Part shown: piece after piece, positions 1 to 5,317 of the stretch
How the letters are laid out: the number at the start of each line of letters is the position of its first letter
Position numbering within the stretch: position 1 is the first letter of the stretch
Assembly (NCBI GenBank): GCA_002366685.1
Contig: DFBP01000114.1
Coordinates: forward strand, 1 to 6,498
Direction: 5' to 3'
Source of the DNA: Rhodobacterales bacterium UBA3077
GTDB lineage: Bacteria; Pseudomonadota; Alphaproteobacteria; Rhodobacterales; Rhodobacteraceae
DNA length: 6,498 nt
Notes under the pieces: model-generated
Told to the model about the DNA's origin: nothing
What the model saw: only the letters and a program-made list of their open reading frames with translations
Databases searched by the model: none
Position numbers and translations under genes: made by a program

Positions 1-304
1 AGGCGGCTTAGTCCGCATAGCAGAAGTTTGAAGTCCGAAAATGCTGCGCTCCGCATGAATGACCGCTTCGGGGAAGCCGCAGTGCAGCGTAGCAGATCTA
101 TACTGAAGGCCGCCGAGATCGTTCTCGTAACTTTGCAAAGTACACTTTCTGCGCATTGCCGTCGTTGGAGCTGACCGCAGAGAATGGCGCAAACCGCCCA
201 CTATTCCAATTGCGGCACTCCCATCTGTCCAATGCCCAATACTTGTCCCCACGGCCTGACTAGGGCATTGATTGGCGTAACCGTTCCAAACCAAGGTTCT
301 GCCC
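1..304. other. Non-coding or decayed region, no gene recognised
   Basis: No start-to-stop frame with a recognisable product is present. Frame 1 on the + strand is open from the window edge to a TGA at 172-174 (57 codons), but its translation is rich in Arg and Ser and matches nothing I know. The sequence is a patchwork of short blocks such as 'gaccgcttcgg' and 'aatggcgcaaaccgccca', which remind me of degenerate interspersed sequence seen between genes in Rhodobacterales. That resemblance is from memory and unverified. Together with the tRNA scar to the right, this looks like decayed island or intergenic DNA. Confidence 0.4.
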
Positions 305-643
305 ATGGCCCGCAAGCCCGCCCTTTCTATTGATAAGCTAAAAGACCTCGGTCCCGATAAGCTCGCGCAGTTGGTGCTGGGTACCCGAGCCGTCATCGCT
401 CGCCTTGTCCGCCAAGAACATGATAATCTGCTTGCGCGCGGCGCTGCCAAAGCGACGCTCGGCGCATTCATTTGCTATCCGCCAGCTCATGAAATCACCG
501 CCACTTGGGTTGAGATTCTGACCGAGATAGCGTATGTATGTCCTTGGAAGTATTTCTTAATGCCGTTGAGGTGGATGGCCGTCCCCTCAGCGGTTTTTCT
601 TTGCCAAACTGACGGGGAAATTGCGTTTACACAACACCCGTAA
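305..643 (+). pseudogene. Hypothetical 112-aa frame, probably a truncated relic
   Basis: The frame runs ATG to TAA. Its first ~25 residues (MARKPALSIDKLKDLGPDKL, continuing AQLVL) read like the N-terminus of a family of uncharacterised bacterial proteins that start with 'xxLxLGxxxLAxLxL'; I believe this is DUF6880, recalled from memory. Those proteins are several hundred residues long. After residue ~26 the similarity stops and composition changes: the end is rich in Trp, Cys and Pro, without clear domain, signal peptide or membrane helix. Only a weak AAGG-like ribosome site precedes the ATG. The likely reading is the start of a larger gene fused to unrelated DNA by deletion. It ends 70 bp before the tRNA-Cys scar, fitting a decaying island end. 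It could still be a small expressed orphan. Confidence 0.35.
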
Positions 644-667
644 CCCATTGATAACCGACCCTGAACA

Positions 668-681
668 AAACGGATCCGTTT
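668..681. repeat. Perfect 14-bp palindrome
   Basis: AAACGGATCCGTTT is its own reverse complement. It lies 32 bp before the tRNA-Cys fragment in AT-rich DNA. Its core CGGATCCG echoes the anticodon stem of the fragment (CGGAT...ATCCG). It could be a protein-binding site at the element end or chance; no function can be assigned. Confidence 0.4.
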
Positions 682-713
682 ACAATTTTTCCCTTTAAAA
701 TCAACGAAATTTT

Positions 714-762
714 CCGGATTGCAAATCCGTGTACACCGGTTCGATTCCGGTACTCGCCTCCA
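714..762 (+). tRNA. 3' part of a tRNA-Cys gene (truncated; probable attachment-site scar)
   Basis: This segment has the 3' two-thirds of a tRNA-Cys. The anticodon arm is CCGGA/TTGCAAA/TCCGT with anticodon GCA at 721-723. A 4-nt variable loop GTAC follows, then a perfect T arm (ACCGG, loop TTCGATT, CCGGT), the 3' acceptor strand ACTCGCC, discriminator T (the expected U73 of tRNA-Cys) and an encoded CCA. The matching 5' acceptor GGCGAGT and a D arm are absent upstream; the sequence there is AT-rich and unrelated. The first anticodon-stem pair is already mismatched (C/T), placing the break near 714-715. It therefore cannot give a working tRNA. Tyrosine-recombinase islands and phages often integrate into tRNA 3' ends and leave such a partial copy at the distal border. 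By that logic the element lies to the left and an intact tRNA-Cys should sit beyond it. Confidence 0.85.
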
Positions 763-831
763 CGACCCTTCCAGAACATCATCTTTTGGGCGAAAATTCA
801 CGCTATCAAGGTGGGAGCCCCCCGAGGACTT

Positions 832-864
832 GCGACACATCCACGCAAGGACATGTCGCTTTTT
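832..864 (+). terminator. Intrinsic terminator downstream of the tRNA-Cys remnant
   Basis: GCGACACATCC (832-842) pairs with GGACATGTCGC (849-859) across a 6-nt loop, with two internal mismatches, and is followed by TTTTT (860-864) and further T-rich sequence. Its place about 70 bp after the tRNA 3' end suits the original terminator of the tRNA-Cys transcript. This would mean that sequence to the right of the scar is ancestral chromosome. Confidence 0.6.
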
Positions 865-991
865 GCCTCTTTTTTGACGATTTTAGGTTCCCAGAGGTTT
901 AGATGGCTGTTAGGCTCGACGGATGAATTGGCAACACGCCACATATCACCCCGACCGGTCATTTGCTGCCGGATCACCTGCCCTTCCCTTC

Positions 992-1012
992 AAGGCGCAA
1001 GTTTTGCGCTTT
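992..1012 (+). promoter_or_regulatory. Stem-loop upstream of the transporter operon
   Basis: GCGCAA (995-1000) and TTGCGC (1004-1009) form a perfect 6-bp stem with a 3-nt loop. Flanking AAG and TTT extend it to 9 pairs, one of them G-T. It ends about 50 bp before the first transporter ATG and overlaps the possible -35 element. It could be an operator or a weak terminator for readthrough from the left. The role is inferred from position only. Confidence 0.35.
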
Positions 1013-1031
1013 CGATTTTGTGGCCAATAAT
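1004..1031 (+). promoter_or_regulatory. Possible sigma70-type promoter for the transporter operon
   Basis: TTGCGC (1004-1009) and AATAAT (1026-1031) are separated by 16 bp. The -10 candidate matches TATAAT at five of six positions, while the -35 matches only at TTG. It would start transcription about 20-25 bp before the gene, leaving a short leader. The upstream stem-loop includes the -35 box, which would allow regulation. The assignment is weak and other AT-rich -10 candidates overlap it at 1036-1044. Confidence 0.25.
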
Positions 1032-1060
1032 TCCCTAATAATATCCAACGGAGAGAAAAT

Positions 1061-2059
1061 ATGAATAAACTACTTGCCTCAGCGGCAATCGCAACGCTCG
1101 GCATGGGCTTCGCTTCAACGGCTTCTGCCGAGTGTGGCGACATTAAAATGGCCGAGTTCAACTGGGCGTCCGGCGAACTTTTGGCCAATGTGGACAAAAT
1201 CATTCTGGAAGAAGGTTACGGCTGTAACATCGAATTGGTTATCGGTGGCACAACTGCCATTTTTGCTTCGATGAATGAAAAAGGCTCCCCTCAGATTGCC
1301 GGTGAGCAATGGGTGAACGCGCTTCGTCCCATTCTAGACCCAGCCCTTGAAGAAGGCCGGATCATCGCGGTCAATGAAGCGCCGATCACCGGACTTGGCG
1401 AAGGTTGGTGGATCACACCTAACACTGTTGCAGCTCACCCCGAGCTAGAAACCGTTCTTGACTGGATCGAGCATCCTGAGCTGTTCCCGTCTGCTGAAGA
1501 TCCGTCCAAAGGCGCCTTTGTTGGCTGCCCGGCTGGTTGGGGTTGTCAGCACAACAACATCAGCCTGTTTGACGCGTTTGATATGGAAGAAAAAGGTTGG
1601 GTTTTGATTGACCCGGGCTCGGCTGCCGGACTTGACGGTTCGATCGCCAAAGCCTCTGAGCGCGATGAAGCGTGGTTTGGCTATTACTGGTCGCCAACTT
1701 CAATCATCGGGAAGTATAACCTTCAACCTATCCCGTTTGGGGTTCCCTGGGGCGGCGCCGATAACTGGGACAACTGTATTGCGGTTGAAGGATGCGCTGA
1801 CCCGCAGCCAACTTCATGGGTTCAGTCCGAAGTGTACACACTTGTGACCGAAGAGTTCTCGCAAGGGAACGAAGACATCAATGAATTCCTCGCGAACCGC
1901 GTATATCCGGGCCCTGTAATGGGCGCTATGCTGGTTTACATGGCCGACGAGCAGGCCGGTGGCGAAGATGCGGCTATCGAATTCCTGATGGAATACGAAG
2001 ATGTATGGACTACTTGGGTTCCGGCTGATGTGGCTGAAAAAGTTAAAGCGGCACTTTAA
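1061..2059 (+). CDS. Periplasmic substrate-binding protein of a betaine/TMAO-type ABC importer
   Basis: This 332-residue protein is a ProX/OpuAC-type periplasmic receptor that delivers a quaternary ammonium or methylated amine compound to the permease encoded next. A signal peptide is clear: MNKLL, a hydrophobic stretch (residues 6-18) and an ASA|E cleavage site after residue 23. The mature start ECGDIKMAEFNWASGE is typical of proline/betaine/choline/TMAO receptors. Aromatic residues usable for a cation-pi cage are abundant (W35, W84, W116, W117, Y208, Y209, W210, W230). Six cysteines (25, 55, 156, 162, 239, 245) fall in close pairs and suggest disulfides. The motifs 'WFGYYWSPT' and 'EGWWI' resemble the TmoX group of Roseobacter TMAO receptors as I recall them, so substrate could be TMAO, glycine betaine, choline or similar. 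GGAGAG at 1050-1055 gives a good ribosome site. It is first in the operon, and a stem-loop follows. Confidence 0.9.
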   Translation: MNKLLASAAIATLGMGFASTASAECGDIKMAEFNWASGELLANVDKIILEEGYGCNIELVIGGTTAIFASMNEKGSPQIAGEQWVNALRPILDPALEEGRIIAVNEAPITGLGEGWWITPNTVAAHPELETVLDWIEHPELFPSAEDPSKGAFVGCPAGWGCQHNNISLFDAFDMEEKGWVLIDPGSAAGLDGSIAKASERDEAWFGYYWSPTSIIGKYNLQPIPFGVPWGGADNWDNCIAVEGCADPQPTSWVQSEVYTLVTEEFSQGNEDINEFLANRVYPGPVMGAMLVYMADEQAGGEDAAIEFLMEYEDVWTTWVPADVAEKVKAAL

Positions 2060-2085
2060 GGCATTACTTTAACATCAAAATTTTT

Positions 2086-2115
2086 TTAGCCCGCTGACAT
2101 TTGTTGGCGGGCTAA
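2086..2115 (+). promoter_or_regulatory. Strong stem-loop between binding-protein and permease genes
   Basis: TTAGCCCGC (2086-2094) and GCGGGCTAA (2107-2115) form a perfect 9-bp stem with a 12-nt loop. No T-run follows on the + strand (the next bases are CTTACAAAAAAA), so it is not a standard terminator. In binding-protein-dependent operons such intercistronic hairpins often protect the upstream mRNA from 3' decay or cause partial termination, so that receptor outnumbers permease. That role is inferred here. Confidence 0.7.
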
Positions 2116-2144
2116 CTTACAAAAAAACGAGGGAGAAAATTGTA

Positions 2145-3032
2145 ATGGGTGTGTTGACCGAGTTTCCAGAAATGGGTCGCACCGATTTGCGGGACCTTAA
2201 AAAAGGTATTGATGAGGCTTTCAGGGGCTTTACGCGCGCATACGGTGAGGCGATCGAGGATTTCTTTTTTCCTCTACTAAAATTTCTTGTGTGGTTTGAA
2301 AAACTAATGCTGGCCACCCCGTGGCCGTTGATGATCGTTATTTTATGTGCCCTTGTTTATGCGGGTGCCCGAAGCTGGGTCATGGTTGCAGGAACCGCCA
2401 TTGTACTCCTCGTGGCCGGCTATCTCGGCATGTGGGAAGACACAATGAAAACCCTTTCCATTATCTCGGTCTCGACCATGATATGCATTGTGATAGGTAT
2501 CCCGTTCGGTATTTTGATGGCAAAATCCGACAGGACTCAGACCATTGTCAGGCCAATTCTCGATTTCATGCAAACTGTCCCGAGTTTTGTTTATTTGATC
2601 CCGATCGTGATGCTTCTTGGTATTGGCCGCGTTCCCGGCTTGATGGCTGTATGTATTTACGCAATCCCGCCCGTCGTCCGGCTGACCAATCTCGGCATTC
2701 GGCTCGTTGACAAAGACGTTTTGGAGGCCGCTGACGCATTTGGCGCATCGCCCCGCCAAAAGCTCTTTACAGTGCAGCTTCCGCTCGCCCTCCCGAACAT
2801 CTTTGCAGGTATCAACCAAACCATCATGATGGCCTTGGCCATGGTTGTTGTTGCGGCATTGATCGGCGTACAAGGGCTTGGCTCTGAGGTTCTTAAAGCG
2901 GTGAACAACCAGTATTTGGCGCTTGGTATATTCAACGGTGCAGCCATTCTGGCTATCGCCATTGTATTCGACCGCGTCTCTCAAAAATTTGGCAAACGCC
3001 TTCAAAAACACTCGGAGGTGATCCATGGCTAG
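2145..3032 (+). CDS. ProW-like ABC transporter permease
   Basis: This 295-residue inner-membrane protein is the channel of the importer. A hydrophilic, charged N-terminus (1-40) precedes hydrophobic segments at roughly 59-74, 78-96, 104-125, 145-180 (two helices), 226-244 and 262-277. The cytoplasmic EAA loop that contacts the ATPase is at about 194-213 (EAADAFGASPRQKLFTVQLP), with the conserved alanines and glycine. 'MQTVPSFVYLIPIVMLLGIG' and 'GLGSEVLKAVNNQ' are hallmarks of the ProW/OpuAB group. E. coli ProW is longer (354) because of a bigger N-terminal region. GAGGGAG at 2129-2135 lies 9 bp before this ATG and supports the start. The last 8 bases overlap the ATPase gene, so the two are probably translationally coupled. 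Confidence 0.92.
   Translation: MGVLTEFPEMGRTDLRDLKKGIDEAFRGFTRAYGEAIEDFFFPLLKFLVWFEKLMLATPWPLMIVILCALVYAGARSWVMVAGTAIVLLVAGYLGMWEDTMKTLSIISVSTMICIVIGIPFGILMAKSDRTQTIVRPILDFMQTVPSFVYLIPIVMLLGIGRVPGLMAVCIYAIPPVVRLTNLGIRLVDKDVLEAADAFGASPRQKLFTVQLPLALPNIFAGINQTIMMALAMVVVAALIGVQGLGSEVLKAVNNQYLALGIFNGAAILAIAIVFDRVSQKFGKRLQKHSEVIHG
3014..3020 (+). promoter_or_regulatory. Ribosome binding site inside the permease gene
   Basis: GGAGGTG ends 4 bp before the ATG at 3025. This decides the ATPase start and shows that the 8-bp overlap with the permease stop (TAG at 3030-3032) is real. Confidence 0.7.
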
Positions 3033-4056
3033 TCACGGCATCGAGGTCAAAGACCTCTATAAAATATTTGGCCCGCATGGGTCAAAATACGTCGAATCAG
3101 TTCGCAATGGCATGACCAAAACCGAATTGAACGAAAAACATGGGCACGTGCTCGGGCTGAAAGATATCAATATCTCGATGCCCGGCGGGAAAATTCAGGT
3201 GGTTATGGGGCTTTCGGGTTCCGGCAAGTCTACCTTGATTCGGCATATTAACCGATTGATCGAACCCACAACCGGAAGCGTGGAATATGAAGGCAACGAC
3301 GTTTGCAAAATGTCCAAGTCTGACCTGCTTGAGTTCCGGCGGCATAAAACGGCCATGGTTTTCCAAAAGTTCGCGCTTTTGCCTCACCGAACCGTGATCG
3401 ACAACACCGTTTACGGTTTGGAGATTCAGGGGATCGACAAGGCGGAAGCCCGCAAACAGGCCGTAAAATGGATTGACCGAGTCGGGCTTTCTGGCTTTGA
3501 AGACCATTACCCCAACCAGCTATCCGGCGGGATGCAGCAGCGCGTAGGCTTGGCCCGCGCGCTGACAAATGATGCGGACATTTTGCTGATGGATGAGGCA
3601 TTTTCGGCACTTGACCCACTCATCCGTACAGACATGCAATCTGTATTGCTCGATATTCAGGAGGAGCTTCAAAAGACGATTGTGTTCATTACACACGATC
3701 TTGACGAAGCTCTGCGCCTGGGCGATCGAATTGCCATTTTACGGGACGGAGAGGTTATCCAACAAGGAACAGGGCAGGAAATTGTCCTGAATCCGGCGGA
3801 TGCCTACATAGCGGATTTCATTAAAGAGGTGAATCGCGGCCGTGTGATCCGGGTAAATACCATCATGGAGAGCACTCCGGTTGAAGGTGGCGCCAAAGTT
3901 GAAATACACGCTGGCGACAGGCTTGAAACCGCAGCGCAGGCGATGTCCTCACAAGAAGAGGCTCACGCCAATGTGTTGGATGATAGCGGAACCTTAATTG
4001 GATCAATCAGCTTGAAAGCTGCGATTAACGCTATGGTTACGCCAGCCACTCACTAA
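3025..4056 (+). CDS. ProV-like ABC transporter ATP-binding protein
   Basis: This 343-residue cytoplasmic ATPase powers the importer. The nucleotide-binding motifs are intact: Walker A GLSGSGKST (62-70), Q-loop glutamine 114 in MVFQKF, signature LSGGMQQR (166-173), Walker B ILLMDE (186-191) with catalytic E191, D-loop SALD (194-197) and H-loop H224 in ITHD. The N-terminal ~40 residues before the fold ('DLYKIFG', 'GMTKTELNEKHGHVLGLKDI') are the ProV-type leader that places this apart from generic ABC ATPases. ProV of E. coli has 400 residues with a tandem CBS pair for ionic-strength sensing. Here only about 70 residues follow the core (274-343), enough for roughly one CBS-like unit ('GAKVEIHAGDRLETAAQAM', 'VLDDSGTLIGSISLKAAINAMV'). 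Osmotic gating may therefore be reduced or different. It is last in the operon, with terminators directly after its stop. Confidence 0.93.
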   Translation: MASHGIEVKDLYKIFGPHGSKYVESVRNGMTKTELNEKHGHVLGLKDINISMPGGKIQVVMGLSGSGKSTLIRHINRLIEPTTGSVEYEGNDVCKMSKSDLLEFRRHKTAMVFQKFALLPHRTVIDNTVYGLEIQGIDKAEARKQAVKWIDRVGLSGFEDHYPNQLSGGMQQRVGLARALTNDADILLMDEAFSALDPLIRTDMQSVLLDIQEELQKTIVFITHDLDEALRLGDRIAILRDGEVIQQGTGQEIVLNPADAYIADFIKEVNRGRVIRVNTIMESTPVEGGAKVEIHAGDRLETAAQAMSSQEEAHANVLDDSGTLIGSISLKAAINAMVTPATH

Positions 4057-4059
4057 GCC

Positions 4060-4089
4060 GAGCCTTGCTTTTAGCAGGACGCTCTTTTT
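4060..4089 (+). terminator. First terminator of the transporter operon
   Basis: GAGC (4060-4063) pairs with GCTC (4081-4084), and CTTGC (4064-4068) with GCAGG (4074-4078), leaving a 5-nt loop and a 2-nt bulge. TTTTT follows at 4085-4089. It begins 4 bp after the ATPase stop codon. The stem is imperfect, so this is probably the weaker of two terminators. Confidence 0.55.
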
Positions 4090-4120
4090 AGGGCAAAAGG
4101 CCGAGCTCTGGAAAACAATT

Positions 4121-4157
4121 AAGTGTGCCACAACGGTTGATTGTGGCACACTTTTTT
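4121..4157 (+). terminator. Strong intrinsic terminator of the transporter operon
   Basis: AAGTGTGCCACAA (4121-4133) and TTGTGGCACACTT (4141-4153) form a perfect 13-bp stem with a 7-nt loop. The T-run spans 4152-4157. It clearly ends + strand transcription and insulates the oppositely oriented phage genes. Confidence 0.9.
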
Positions 4158-4391
4158 CTGCGTTAGCAAAGCTGCGGGCTTCAGATACAGGGCTTGGTCC
4201 CCACCCTATTCTTCGAGGGTGAAATGACAGACCTTCGAGGTCCTTTTCGTTTCTTCTTCAGATTATGGCAGAAATTAATTTTGGTAGGCCCGGTAGGAAA
4301 TAAATAGCGTTGTTTTCATTTAGTTTTTTCTGTCCCACTATACGTTCAAGGCCATGAACGATCATGGAACATCGGCCTAAAGTGTCCCACT
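4158..4391. other. Intergenic region rich in short inverted repeats
   Basis: No gene is visible between the transporter terminator and the methylase remnant. It holds ACCCT/AGGGT (4203-4207, 4216-4220) and GACCT-TCG-AGGTC (4230-4242) followed by CTTTT, which could be a weak terminator. CCATGA-acga-TCATGG lies at 4352-4367 and CTAAAG-type arms at 4377-4395. The 9-mer TGTCCCACT occurs at 4331 and 4384. The boundary between host chromosome and phage-derived DNA probably lies here, but no copy of the tRNA-Cys end is present to mark it. Confidence 0.45.
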
Positions 4392-4395
4392 TTAG
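4377..4395 (-). terminator. Hairpin at the 3' end of the methylase remnant
   Basis: CTAAAGTG (4377-4384) and CACTTTAG (4388-4395) form a perfect 8-bp stem with a 3-nt loop. The methylase stop codon (4392-4394) lies inside it. On the - strand no T-run follows, so it may be a factor-assisted terminator or mRNA 3'-end stabiliser for the phage genes. Confidence 0.4.
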
Positions 4396-4742
4396 CCAAA
4401 CAGATCTACCGATGGAGCGCTATCCATTATGATCAACTCCCGAGCATCGGTGGCCGCGCCCGCAGAGGCAGTGTATTTCAGGCGAGCTTCATCAAAATGG
4501 AACCCAGAATACATCTCGCGGATTTCCGGCACATCATTGATTGATAGAATGAAGCGGCCCTCGATCCCCGCTAGTACATCAGCCATTCGCTGGAAGTCGG
4601 CACGTTCAAACATGAGCTTTCCATAGCCGTTCTCCCCGCCCCAATAGGGCGGATCAAGGTAAAACAGGGTTTCAGGGGTATCGTAACGCGGGATCAGATC
4701 ACCAGAGAAGTTGTAATCGCCATTATTGGTGGAGCTGTGACT
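4392..4742 (-). pseudogene. C-terminal remnant of a D12-class DNA adenine methylase (Dam-like)
   Basis: The - strand frame encodes 116 residues up to an in-frame TAG at 4743-4745 and contains no ATG before an internal one at 4613. It includes 'RYDTPETLFYLDPPYWGG', carrying the DPPY catalytic motif (codons 4644-4655) of N6-adenine methylases. After it come 'GRFILSINDVPEIREMYSGF' and a 'TDARELII' ending that are typical of phage-borne D12 (Dam-family) enzymes. Full proteins are about 260-280 residues, so the N-terminal half with the SAM-binding FxGxG motif is missing. Similarity fades around 'GDYNFSGDLIPRYD', which puts the break near 4700-4742. Taking the ATG at 4613 as start would lose the catalytic motif, so no active enzyme is expected. 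It lies 28 bp beyond the holin stop. Such enzymes in phages methylate GATC-like sites, often against host restriction. Confidence 0.85.
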
Positions 4743-4753
4743 CTAGGAGTCAC
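4737..4753. repeat. Palindrome at the methylase breakpoint
   Basis: GTGACTC (4737-4743) and GAGTCAC (4747-4753) are perfect 7-bp arms around TAG. It sits between the holin stop and the methylase remnant and supplies the TAG that closes the remnant frame. It may be a deletion or insertion joint, or a short hairpin ending the lysis transcript; no T-run follows on either strand. Confidence 0.5.
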
Positions 4754-4771
4754 CTATATTGCGATGTTTTT

Positions 4772-5317
4772 TCAGGACTGATTCAGCCACTCATCAATTG
4801 CCGCATTATCACCCTCACCAGCTCTCAGCTCGGTGTCATCAGCCGCCACGCTCACACTGTCTGGGCGCAGCATGCGGATTGCCTCAATATCACTCACAAT
4901 CTGGCGCACACCTTGCGCACTGGCGAACCCGTTCTCACGACTGTGCGCCATCTCGCGCGCGCCAAAGTAAAAGGTCACGATTGCGCCGAGTATCCACCAG
5001 AGCTGGTCTGGTACAGCTGCCAGCCCCACCATGCGCTCGGCAAATCCCACGGGATCAACCATGGCAAAGACAAACAGCCCGATAGTGCCGGAGACCAGCA
5101 CTGGCCGAGGCAAGCGATTGAACCCATCCACAAGGCTGTTGAACCAGCCCCTGCGCTCAGTGGCCGTAAACTCCGCCCCGAATTGACCTTGCGCTCCAGT
5201 GAACCTCTGGGCATCTCTCTGGGCGCTGCGCTCGGCATTAGGGCGGAAAACTTCTGCGACATCGACCACAGAGCCGCTAACATCCCGCGCAATGCGCCCT
5301 AAACCCAGAAAACTCAT
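4772..5317 (-). CDS. Phage/GTA-type 3TM holin
   Basis: This 181-residue protein matches the 3TM holin family first defined from Rhodobacter gene transfer agents (PF11351 as I recall). Holins form pores in the inner membrane that release or trigger the endolysin. The N-terminal ~55 residues are hydrophilic. 'RRGWFNSLVDGFNRLPRP' (55-72) leads into hydrophobic segments at about 73-88, 90-103 and 106-120, and 'WWILGAIVTFYFGAREMAH' is characteristic. A 55-residue acidic tail follows, ending 'AIDEWLNQS'. The ATG at 5315-5317 overlaps the endolysin TGA (ATGA), with AGGAG at 5324-5328 six bases upstream, so the start is well fixed and translation coupled to the endolysin. It belongs to a - strand phage-derived cluster. 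A related role in particle release from a GTA-like element is possible but unproven. Confidence 0.85.
   Translation of the reverse strand: MSFLGLGRIARDVSGSVVDVAEVFRPNAERSAQRDAQRFTGAQGQFGAEFTATERRGWFNSLVDGFNRLPRPVLVSGTIGLFVFAMVDPVGFAERMVGLAAVPDQLWWILGAIVTFYFGAREMAHSRENGFASAQGVRQIVSDIEAIRMLRPDSVSVAADDTELRAGEGDNAAIDEWLNQS

Noticed and set aside
714..762. A functional or split tRNA-Cys gene
   Set aside because: No 5' acceptor GGCGAGT or D arm is found in the preceding 100 bp, and the first anticodon-stem pair is mismatched.
487..840. 117-codon frame on the - strand
   Set aside because: It runs through the tRNA-Cys fragment in antisense, which cannot be coding, and resembles no known protein.
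2343..3026. Long 227-codon frame on the - strand
   Set aside because: It lies wholly antisense to the permease gene. Its composition (many His, Asn, Arg) is that of a shadow frame and it has no family features.
4331..4392. TGTCCCACT repeated at 4331 and 4384 as possible insertion-sequence ends or attachment repeats
   Set aside because: The match is only 9 bp, in direct orientation 53 bp apart, with no transposase between; chance or local duplication suffices.
4613..4613. Starting the methylase fragment at the internal ATG as a 73-aa protein
   Set aside because: Homology to D12 methylases, including DPPY, continues in frame upstream of this ATG, so it is an internal methionine of a truncated gene.
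4913..5302. 129-codon frame on the + strand
   Set aside because: It is antisense to the holin gene, whose family motifs and coupled start are clear.
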